From an uncultured Lachnospiraceae bacterium (GTDB lineage: Bacteria > Bacillota > Clostridia > Lachnospirales > Lachnospiraceae): 5,304 nt of DNA. Every line of letters begins with the position of its first letter. Position 1 is the stretch's first letter. Below the pieces are notes generated by a model. That model saw nothing but the letters and a program-made list of their open reading frames with translations, was not told where the DNA came from and searched no databases. A program made the translations under genes and the position numbers. This document shows, in pieces, positions 1 to 4,880 of this stretch. Where the stretch lies: contig CAMWOK010000221.1 of assembly GCA_947175845.1 (NCBI GenBank), positions 1 through 5,304 on the forward strand, written 5' to 3'.

Positions 1-60
1 AAGAGGTGTGAACATACTTTTTGTGCACTTTTTATTTTTCAAACACGCTCTAGGATTCTG

Positions 61-1038
61 TCATGAATTTAAATCCACAATCTCGTACCCGAGCTTTACT
101 TCCTTGACGGCGCCCTCCTCATGCCGCAGCAACTCCATCAGCCTGCGGACCGCCATCTCGCCGCTCTTCTCATAAAAGTAGCGGGCGGTAATCATGCTGG
201 GCACGGTGATTCTTGTGATTTCCGAGCCGCCGTGCCCGGCCACCAGAACCTTTTGCGGCACGGCCACATTGTGCTCCTGCAGAAACTGCATGGCGCCGAG
301 CGCCATCGCGTCCGTAGCACATACCAGGCCGTCCAGGCCGTCACACTTTTCCATCAGCTCCCCCGCCTTCTCGTAGCCGGAGGCTATGGTAAAATCTGCA
401 ATCGCAACGTTTTCGCCAAGCGCCTCGTATCCCATGTCGCGCACCGCGTCGCAGTACCCTTTGTACCGCGCCTCCCCCGCCGCCTTGTCCTGCCACATGG
501 CACTGATGCAGCCCAGGTGCGTCCTGCCTTTTTCCAGCATCCGCTTCGTGATGTCATAGCACGCGTGGTAGTCGTCGTGGTACACGCAGCAGTAGCCGGG
601 CAGATACTGTCCCACTATCACAACCGGGACGGACATCTCCTTGAGCGCGCGCTTGTGCGCCGGTGTGAACACGGTCGCGATCAGTATCACACCGTCCACC
701 TGCTTGTCGTTAAACGACGACAGGTATTCCACTTCCTTCTGCGGTTCATTCTCGGCGACTGCCAGTATCATCTGGTACACACTGCTGTTAAACTCGCAGA
801 GCATCCCCTCAACGATTCTTCCGATCGACGAGGAGGAGATTTTGGGCACAATCACACCTATCATTTTCGTCTTCTTCGTCCGCAGCGTCTGCGCCTGGAC
901 GGAGGGGCGGTACCCCGTCTCCTCCACAACCTTGCGGATTGTCTGCTGCTTCTCCTCAGAGATGTATCCGTTGTTAAAATACCGCGAGACCGCCGCCCGC
1001 GAAACACCGGCCATCTTCGCTATCTCTGCTATGTTCAT
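61..1038 (-). CDS. LacI/GalR-family repressor, ScrR-like (paralogue 1)
   Basis: A 325-residue repressor with the same architecture as the protein at 3524-4495: helix-turn-helix in residues 1-24 (IAKMAGVSRAAVSRYF), hinge-helix SVQAQTLRT (about 45-54), then the sensor domain from MIGVIVPK with DGLVCATDAMALGAM and VAGHGGSE strands. Hand alignment gives about 226 of 323 identical residues. Residue 14 in the recognition helix is Arg here and Ser in the paralogue, at the position equivalent to LacI Tyr17, which contacts operator bases. The two may therefore prefer different operators. The start at 1038 is chosen because AAAGGGG lies 8 nt upstream and the paralogue begins with the same MNI; a GTG at 1056 and an ATG at 1044 are in frame but poorly spaced. 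It lies 148 bp downstream of the GH13 gene, separated by a hairpin. Effector and targets are unknown; a sucrose-type sugar or its phosphate is a guess from context. Confidence 0.93.
   Translation of the reverse strand: MNIAEIAKMAGVSRAAVSRYFNNGYISEEKQQTIRKVVEETGYRPSVQAQTLRTKKTKMIGVIVPKISSSSIGRIVEGMLCEFNSSVYQMILAVAENEPQKEVEYLSSFNDKQVDGVILIATVFTPAHKRALKEMSVPVVIVGQYLPGYCCVYHDDYHACYDITKRMLEKGRTHLGCISAMWQDKAAGEARYKGYCDAVRDMGYEALGENVAIADFTIASGYEKAGELMEKCDGLDGLVCATDAMALGAMQFLQEHNVAVPQKVLVAGHGGSEITRITVPSMITARYFYEKSGEMAVRRLMELLRHEEGAVKEVKLGYEIVDLNS
884..941. repeat. 58-bp near-identical direct repeat, copy A (hinge region of LacI paralogue 1)
   Basis: Matches 4341-4398 at 55 of 58 positions in the same orientation, including an 18-bp identical core. 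Together with the rest of the paralogous genes it makes a direct repeat flanking the Crh-like and GH13 genes, a possible substrate for homologous recombination. Confidence 0.85.
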
Positions 1039-1046
1039 CTGCATCG

Positions 1047-1053
1047 CCCCTTT
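1047..1053 (-). promoter_or_regulatory. Ribosome binding site deciding the start of LacI paralogue 1
   Basis: The minus strand reads AAAGGGG with 8 nt to the ATG at 1038-1036. The in-frame ATG at 1044 would leave only 2 nt of spacing, and the in-frame GTG at 1056 would place the site inside the gene. Confidence 0.65.
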
Positions 1054-1116
1054 CACAATACCCTTTCACACCCACTCCGCCAGAAATGCGCATTCCTGTC
1101 AGATGGAACTATACAG

Positions 1117-1130
1117 AGCAAACGATAACA
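1117..1130 (+). promoter_or_regulatory. Degenerate cre/LacI-type operator candidate upstream of LacI paralogue 1
   Basis: The plus strand reads AGCAAACGATAACA, matching the cre consensus except at the first and third positions. It shares the exact 10-mer CGATAACACA with the operator at 3385-3398 (minus strand). It lies about 80 bp upstream of the LacI paralogue 1 start, where autoregulation would be expected. No convincing -35/-10 pair was found beside it. Confidence 0.4.
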
Positions 1131-1138
1131 CACACAGA

Positions 1139-1165
1139 ACAGCACAGAGCAAAACCCTGTGCTGT
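1139..1165 (-). other. Strong hairpin between the GH13 gene and LacI paralogue 1
   Basis: The minus strand can fold an 11-bp stem (one G-U pair) with a 5-nt TTTTG loop, starting 21 nt after the GH13 stop codon. The sequence after it is TG-rich (TCTGTGTGTG) rather than a run of U, so it is at best a weak intrinsic terminator. It could be a partial terminator or a 3'-end stabiliser that lowers expression of the downstream repressor relative to the enzyme. Confidence 0.6.
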
Positions 1166-1186
1166 CACAAACCATATGATGTCAGT

Positions 1187-3025
1187 CTACTTCACTTTCA
1201 GATAATAATACCCGTACGCCGGCAGGTTCACCGCATCCAGGCTCACCGCAACGCCCGAGATCAAATCCACGGTATCCTTATCCACTCCGCCGAGCCATGC
1301 CGTCCTGTCATACTCGCTGAAATTGAATACGCCATAGACTTTCTCGCCGTCATAATACCTGCCGATGCACAGCACGGACGCATCCCCCGTGTCCACTGTC
1401 CACATGTCCGCGTACGAGACAAACACCTTCTGTGTGCGGCGTATCGTCTCAAGCTTTTTCAGGCCCTGGAACATTTTCCCTTCCACTGTATCCATGTCCC
1501 TGATATTTTCAGCCAGCTTCCAGTTCATCGGCCCGCGGTGAATGTACCTGGAATCCGCCGCCTTGTTGGGATCCTCCTTGTACTGGTAGTCGTTGACCTG
1601 CCCGATCTCGTCCCCGCTGTAGAGCACTGGGATTCCCGACTGCATGAACATGTACGCGTGCAGCATCAAATCCATCTGCACCGCGCGCTCCATAGCGTCG
1701 TCATCCCCCTCAAAACCTGCTTTTTCGACACCGCACATGGATGCCGTCGTGCCGCAGAACCGCGCGTCACCCGTGACAGGGTCGGCGTTGTATAGCTCTC
1801 CGCGGCTGCGGCTGTCGCCGTCGTATCCCTGAAAATAGTCGTTGAGATACTTCTTGTGCGCCCGCTCCTCCATGCCGTCCATCTTGAGCGCGGCGTAGTC
1901 AAGCCCCCAGCCGATATCGTCATGGCAGCGCAGGTAGTTCAAAAACACATAGTCCTTGGGCAGCGCGCTCACGATGTCGAGCTGCTTTTTCAACAGTTTC
2001 ACATCCCGCGTCGCTACCGTGTGCCAGGTTGTCGCCATCGTGGTGACGTTGTAGAGCATGTGGCACTCCGGCTTCTCGACCGTGCCAAAATACGGAGTTA
2101 CTTTCTCCGGCTCCATCACCACCTCGCCGAGCAGAAGCACGCCCGGACAGACAATCTCGCTGATCATGCGCATCATGCGCACGATCGTATGTACCTGCTT
2201 CAAGTTGCGGCACGGCGTATTGAGTTCTTTCCATATATAAGGAACCGCATCAATGCGGATAATGTCGATTCCCCTGTTTGCCAGATAGAGGAAATTGTAC
2301 ATCATCTCGTTGAAGACGCGCGGATTTTTGTAGTTCAAATCCCACTGGTAGGGGTAAAAGCTGGTCATCACGTAGTGGTTCGCATCCGGAAGCCACGTGA
2401 AGTTCCCCGGCGCGGTCGTGGGGAAAACCTGTGGAACGGTCTTCTCATACTGCTGGGGAATTGTGGGATTGTCAAAGAAGAAATAGCGGCTCATGTACTC
2501 CCCGTCGCCCTGGCGCGCCCTCTTTGCCCACTCATGATCCTCGGAGGTGTGGTTCATGACAAAGTCCATGCAGACGTTGATGCCCTTCTTGTGGCAGGCG
2601 GCCGTCAGGCTGTCCAGATCCTTCATGGAACCGAGCTTCTCCTGCACCCTGCGAAAATCAGACACCGCATACCCGCCGTCCGAGCGGCCCTCCGGCGTGT
2701 CGAGGAACGGCATCAGGTGAATGTAGTTGACGTTACACTCCCCGATATAGTCGAGCTTTGACTCCACACCCTTCATATTTCCCGCGAAATTGTCAATGTA
2801 GAACATCATGCCCAGCATGTCATTCTGCTTGTACCATCCCTGGTCCGACGCCCGTCTCGCGTCGCTTTTTTTCAGCTCTTTGTTCCTGTCCAGATAGAAC
2901 CGGCGCATATTGTCGCCAAGCTCGGCAAACATGGCGTCATTGTCGTACAGCTCCATGTAGAGCCAGCGCAGCTCGTCGTGATGACGCGCGAGTCGCTCCA
3001 AAAAAACATTGTCTTCTTTTCCCAT
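1187..3025 (-). CDS. GH13 subfamily 4-type glucosidase/glucosyltransferase (amylosucrase or sucrose hydrolase-like)
   Basis: A 612-residue (beta/alpha)8 enzyme with no signal peptide, hence cytoplasmic. The N-terminal ~80 residues are helical as in amylosucrases. GH13 regions follow in order: DFVMNHTSEDHEWA (154-167), the nucleophile Asp259 in IIRIDAVPYIWKE, the acid/base Glu301 in LGEVV, and the transition-state stabiliser Asp369 in RCHDDIGW. Further amylosucrase hallmarks are SDGGYAVSDF (115-124; Asp116 matches the sucrose-pocket aspartate), TGDARFCGTTAS (418-429) and GDEIGQVND...ADSRYIHR (471-497), which carries the partner arginine. Length is close to the 636-residue Neisseria enzyme. The family reaction is cleavage of sucrose with glucosyl transfer to a glucan, or to water. 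An AGAGG site lies 7 nt before the ATG, 28 bp after the Crh-like gene. Because a PTS would deliver phosphorylated sugar, the true substrate (free or phosphorylated, sucrose or another alpha-glucoside) is open. The stop is TAG at 1189-1187. Confidence 0.9.
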   Translation of the reverse strand: MGKEDNVFLERLARHHDELRWLYMELYDNDAMFAELGDNMRRFYLDRNKELKKSDARRASDQGWYKQNDMLGMMFYIDNFAGNMKGVESKLDYIGECNVNYIHLMPFLDTPEGRSDGGYAVSDFRRVQEKLGSMKDLDSLTAACHKKGINVCMDFVMNHTSEDHEWAKRARQGDGEYMSRYFFFDNPTIPQQYEKTVPQVFPTTAPGNFTWLPDANHYVMTSFYPYQWDLNYKNPRVFNEMMYNFLYLANRGIDIIRIDAVPYIWKELNTPCRNLKQVHTIVRMMRMISEIVCPGVLLLGEVVMEPEKVTPYFGTVEKPECHMLYNVTTMATTWHTVATRDVKLLKKQLDIVSALPKDYVFLNYLRCHDDIGWGLDYAALKMDGMEERAHKKYLNDYFQGYDGDSRSRGELYNADPVTGDARFCGTTASMCGVEKAGFEGDDDAMERAVQMDLMLHAYMFMQSGIPVLYSGDEIGQVNDYQYKEDPNKAADSRYIHRGPMNWKLAENIRDMDTVEGKMFQGLKKLETIRRTQKVFVSYADMWTVDTGDASVLCIGRYYDGEKVYGVFNFSEYDRTAWLGGVDKDTVDLISGVAVSLDAVNLPAYGYYYLKVK

Positions 3026-3053
3026 GACTACACCTCTTATCCCCTTTTTTGAT

Positions 3054-3287
3054 TTACGCCTCTGAACACAAAAATGGTGCTATGATATCTGCGATCCCCT
3101 TGTCGTCTGAGTGGCATCTCAGCCGAAGCGGACCTGACAGGTCCAATGCCATCACACCGAGTATGGACTTTGCGTCAACTATCCTGCGTCCGGAGCCCAA
3201 ATCGAAACTCGCATCAACTTTGTCGATTGAATTCACAAACTGTCTCACCTGTTCTACGTCGTTAAACTGAATATGTACCTGCTGCAT
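3054..3287 (-). CDS. Crh-like HPr-fold regulatory protein (keeps the serine, lacks the PTS histidine)
   Basis: A 77-residue protein of the HPr family. The diagnostic segment is DAKSILGVMALDLSG (residues 38-52), corresponding to the HPr Ser46 region; Ser41 (codon 3167-3165) is the candidate HPr-kinase site. The HPr active-site motif GIHARP is absent. In an ungapped alignment back from Ser41, Asp10 falls at the His15 position and Glu12 at Arg17, so the protein cannot work as a PTS carrier. This is the logic of B. subtilis Crh, which has Gln15 and keeps Ser46 and serves as a CcpA corepressor; function here is inferred from that. The start at 3287 is set by the binding site 8 nt upstream. It is the first gene after the 3407-3438 promoter and ends 28 bp before the GH13 gene, so the two form an operon. 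Homologues lacking the histidine occur in Clostridia, usually annotated simply as HPr family. Confidence 0.85.
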   Translation of the reverse strand: MQQVHIQFNDVEQVRQFVNSIDKVDASFDLGSGRRIVDAKSILGVMALDLSGPLRLRCHSDDKGIADIIAPFLCSEA

Positions 3288-3295
3288 AATATCAT

Positions 3296-3300
3296 TCCTT
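3296..3300 (-). promoter_or_regulatory. Ribosome binding site deciding the start of the Crh-like gene
   Basis: The minus strand reads AAGGA (within GGAGAAAGGAA) 8 nt before the ATG at 3287-3285. The same frame is open further upstream to 3377, but that extension has no binding site and no HPr similarity. Confidence 0.75.
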
Positions 3301-3384
3301 TCTCCAAATTTGTATGGTTCCTCTGAGCCTGTCCCAAAGACTCCTGCAGTCATAGCTGGCCTTTCGCAAAAGCGCACCGCTATG

Positions 3385-3398
3385 TGTTATCGGTTTCA
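3385..3398 (-). promoter_or_regulatory. cre-like operator overlapping the transcription start
   Basis: The minus strand reads TGAAACCGATAACA, again a full match to TGWAANCGNTNWCA. It covers roughly +5 to +18, a position where CcpA or a LacI-type repressor would block initiation or early elongation. It lies 99 bp (centre to centre) from the upstream copy at 3484-3497 and in the same orientation. Flanking bases extend the symmetry (TAT on the left, ATA on the right). Confidence 0.7.
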
Positions 3399-3406
3399 TA
3401 TACGCC

Positions 3407-3438
3407 ATTATATTACAATATTCAATTTTAATTGTAAA
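3407..3438 (-). promoter_or_regulatory. Sigma-A-type promoter of the Crh-like/GH13 unit
   Basis: The minus strand has TTTACA (3438-3433), a 17-nt spacer and TAATAT (3415-3410). A perfect TATAAT overlaps it at 3412-3407. Transcription would start near 3403, giving a leader of about 115 nt before the ATG at 3287. A 7-bp inverted repeat (TTACAAT at 3437-3431 and ATTGTAA at 3419-3413) spans the spacer and overlaps both hexamers. The surrounding DNA is sharply more AT-rich than the coding regions. Confidence 0.75.
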
Positions 3439-3443
3439 TAGTC

Positions 3444-3461
3444 ATTTTACATAATTTTACA
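3444..3461 (-). repeat. Tandem direct repeat TGTAAAAT, period 10, just upstream of the -35
   Basis: On the minus strand the 8-mer TGTAAAAT occurs twice with starts exactly 10 bp apart (3461-3454 and 3451-3444), ending 5 bp before the -35 hexamer. TGTAAA of the second copy is also inverted in the -35 itself (TTTACA). Two same-face sites next to a -35 is the usual geometry for an activator or an A/T-tract upstream element. In AT-rich DNA, chance is also possible. Confidence 0.45.
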
Positions 3462-3483
3462 GTGAAATTTTTGCACATTTTTG

Positions 3484-3497
3484 TGTGAACGATTTCA
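3484..3497 (-). promoter_or_regulatory. cre-like operator, upstream copy
   Basis: The minus strand reads TGAAATCGTTCACA, which satisfies every defined position of the cre consensus TGWAANCGNTNWCA (known for CcpA of Firmicutes). It sits about 46 bp upstream of the -35 hexamer, centred near -88 from the likely transcription start. LacI-family repressors bind related CG-centred palindromes, so one of the two LacI paralogues is an alternative ligand. Confidence 0.65.
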
Positions 3498-3523
3498 TAT
3501 TGGATTGAAAGCGCCGCACACCT

Positions 3524-4495
3524 CTACAGCTCCACGATACGATACCCCAGCTTCACCTCTTTCGTGACGCACTCCTCATGCAGCAGCAGTTCCATGAGCA
3601 TCTGCACGGCGAGCACGCCGCTCTTCTCGTAGGAATAATGCACGGTGATCAGCGGCGGCGCAGTCACTCTGGCCATGTCGGAGTCCCCCTGGCCTGCCAC
3701 CAGCATCGTGTCCGGCACGGCAATGTGGTGCTCCTGCAGATACTGCATGGCGCCTGCCGCCATCGTGTCCGTCGCGCAGATCAGACCGTCCATTCCGGCA
3801 CACTTTGCGAGCAGTTCCCCGGTCTTCTCATAGCCGGACGCCACCGTGAAGGCGGCTGTCACCGTGTTGCCCACAAGGTCTGCGCAGCCCATATCGCGCA
3901 CTGCGTCGCAGAAGCCTTTGTAGCGCGCCGCGCCGACGGCCTTGTCCTTCTGCAGTGCGCTGAGATATCCAAGCTTCTTTCTTCCCTTCTCAAAAAACAG
4001 TTTTGTGAGATCGTAGGAGGCGTGATAATCGTCGTGAAACACACAGCAGTACCCGCTCAGGTACTGCCCCACGATCACGACCGGCACGGGCAGCTCCTTC
4101 AGGACGCGCCTGTGCGCCGCCGTGAACACAGTCGCCACCAGTATCACACCGTCCACCTGCCGCTCGTGAAAGGCAGACAGGTACTCCACTTCTTTCTGCG
4201 GATTGTTCTGGGTGACTGCCAGAAGCATCTGATATTCGCTTTCATTTAATATAGAAAGAATGCCCTCCACAATTTTTCCGATGGAGGCGGAGGCAACCTT
4301 GGGCACCACCACGCCTATCATCTTGGTCTTCTTGGTCCGAAGCGTCTGCGCCTGCACGGAGGGGCGGTATCCCGTCTCCTCCACAACCCTGCGGATTGCC
4401 TCCTGCTTCTTCTCCGAGAGATGCCCGTTGTTAAAATAGCGTGAGACAGCTGCGCTGGATACGCCTGCCATTTTCGCAATATCCACAATATTCAT
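3524..4495 (-). CDS. LacI/GalR-family repressor, ScrR-like (paralogue 2)
   Basis: A 323-residue sugar-responsive transcriptional repressor. Residues 1-24 form the LacI helix-turn-helix (IAKMAGVSSAAVSRYF), followed by the hinge-helix region around residues 45-54 (SVQAQTLRT, with the minor-groove leucine). A periplasmic-binding-protein-like sensor and dimerisation domain starts near residue 59 (MIGVVVPK). The C-terminal half has the family's CATDTMAAGAM segment, a glycine-rich VAGQGDSD strand and ITVHYSYEKSG. The hinge and C-terminus resemble sucrose/fructose-type repressors more than LacI itself; this is recognition from memory and the effector is unknown. The start at 4495 is chosen over upstream in-frame starts (4564, 4516) because GGAAGG lies 9 nt upstream and the paralogue begins at the same MNI. 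It is about 70% identical to the repressor at 61-1038, but has Ser14 rather than Arg14 at a base-contacting position. It is probably co-transcribed with EIIA-HPr and controls the adjacent 3288-3523 region (inference). Confidence 0.93.
   Translation of the reverse strand: MNIVDIAKMAGVSSAAVSRYFNNGHLSEKKQEAIRRVVEETGYRPSVQAQTLRTKKTKMIGVVVPKVASASIGKIVEGILSILNESEYQMLLAVTQNNPQKEVEYLSAFHERQVDGVILVATVFTAAHRRVLKELPVPVVIVGQYLSGYCCVFHDDYHASYDLTKLFFEKGRKKLGYLSALQKDKAVGAARYKGFCDAVRDMGCADLVGNTVTAAFTVASGYEKTGELLAKCAGMDGLICATDTMAAGAMQYLQEHHIAVPDTMLVAGQGDSDMARVTAPPLITVHYSYEKSGVLAVQMLMELLLHEECVTKEVKLGYRIVEL
4341..4398. repeat. 58-bp near-identical direct repeat, copy B (hinge region of LacI paralogue 2)
   Basis: This stretch matches 884-941 at 55 of 58 positions by hand comparison, in the same orientation. 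It encodes the end of the HTH domain and the hinge-helix region. Two of the three differences are synonymous and the third changes Lys to Arg. The similarity is well above that of the rest of the two genes. Confidence 0.85.
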
Positions 4496-4504
4496 TGATA
4501 TTTT

Positions 4505-4510
4505 CCTTCC
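4505..4510 (-). promoter_or_regulatory. Ribosome binding site deciding the start of LacI paralogue 2
   Basis: The minus strand reads GGAAGG 9 nt upstream of the ATG at 4495-4493. The alternative ATG at 4516 has only a weak purine stretch before it and would add residues absent from the family N-terminus. Confidence 0.7.
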
Positions 4511-4578
4511 TGTCATGGAACCGGCCTGCCACATTTTCTCGCAGTTCCAGTGGAAATCCAGCATGTCTCACGCAGTAT

Positions 4579-4600
4579 GAATCTACAATCTTACAGATTC
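4579..4600 (-). repeat. Inverted repeat across the HPr stop codon
   Basis: GAATCT and AGATTC form a perfect 6-bp inverted repeat around a 10-nt loop containing the HPr stop codon. No U-tract follows on the minus strand, so it is not an intrinsic terminator. It might mildly affect mRNA 3' stability between HPr and the LacI gene, or be incidental. Confidence 0.3.
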
Positions 4601-4848
4601 GCTTCAAAAAACGCCCTGATCTCCGCGCAGGCTGTCTCCTCGTCCGCTCCCTGCACTTCCACCTCCACGGTGTCGCCGCATTTTACGCCCAGCCCCATCA
4701 CGGCCATCAGCTTCGTGGCGGCCGCGGACTTCTCGCCCTTTTTGAGCACAATCGCGCTGGCGTACTTCTTCGCCTCCTTGACCAGAAGTCCTGCCGGCCT
4801 CGCATGAATCCCTACCTCGTCCTTAATCACATAACTGAATTTCTGCAT
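4591..4848 (-). CDS. ptsH: HPr phosphocarrier protein with His15 but Lys in place of Ser46
   Basis: An 85-residue protein with the length and fold signature of HPr, the soluble PTS carrier that takes phosphate from Enzyme I and hands it to EIIA. The active-site motif GIHARPAGLLV places His15 and Arg17 exactly where expected. The second half carries LMAVMGLGVKCGDTVEV, matching the HPr helix-2/strand-4 region. Aligned without gaps to B. subtilis HPr (recalled from memory), the HPr-kinase target Ser46 is Lys46 here (codon AAG, 4713-4711). This copy should therefore move PTS phosphate but should not form P-Ser-HPr for CcpA. The ATG has an excellent AAGGAGG site 8 nt upstream. It follows the EIIA gene by 32 bp and precedes the LacI-type gene by 95 bp with no clear terminator between them. 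A similar Ser-less HPr subclass may be common in Clostridia. The symbol ptsH is by family; the chromosome may hold another, canonical ptsH. Confidence 0.95.
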   Translation of the reverse strand: MQKFSYVIKDEVGIHARPAGLLVKEAKKYASAIVLKKGEKSAAATKLMAVMGLGVKCGDTVEVEVQGADEETACAEIRAFFEANL

Positions 4849-4856
4849 TTTTGTTT

Positions 4857-4863
4857 CCTCCTT
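4857..4863 (-). promoter_or_regulatory. Strong ribosome binding site of the HPr gene
   Basis: The minus strand reads AAGGAGG with 8 nt to the ATG at 4848, a near-ideal Shine-Dalgarno sequence. It lies in an AT-rich 32-bp gap after the EIIA stop, supporting independent high-level translation of HPr from a shared message. Confidence 0.85.
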
Positions 4864-4880
4864 ATATTTATAAAATACTT

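Noticed and set aside
1..60. Promoter-like TTGAAA and AT-rich stretch on the minus strand after LacI paralogue 1
   Set aside because: No acceptable -10 at a normal spacing and no hairpin plus U-tract. The segment is too short to interpret without the next gene.
121..1128. Long plus-strand open frame opposite LacI paralogue 1, and similar plus-strand frames opposite the GH13 gene and LacI paralogue 2
   Set aside because: They mirror GC-rich codons of clear minus-strand genes, their translations have biased His/Arg/Val composition with no recognisable domain, and they lack binding sites.
3288..3377. N-terminal extension of the Crh-like protein to an upstream ATG at 3377
   Set aside because: The extra 30 residues have no HPr similarity and no binding site, while a well-placed AAGGA supports the start at 3287.
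3292..3399. A 35-codon leader ORF starting with the ATG inside the TATGAAACCG operator and stopping 4 nt before the Crh-like start
   Set aside because: Its ATG would lie only a few bases after the predicted transcription start, with no ribosome binding site. The peptide has no leader-like run of repeated codons. Its ATG is explained by the operator sequence.
3288..3403. Riboswitch or antiterminator (RAT/T-box) in the Crh-like leader
   Set aside because: No conserved riboswitch or T-box motif, and no RAT-like element overlapping a terminator. Only short local stems such as CGC-TTTT-GCG are visible.
3467..3490. Possible terminator after LacI paralogue 2 (CACA-loop-TGTG)
   Set aside because: The stem is only 4 bp, A/T-flanked and without a U-tract on the minus strand.
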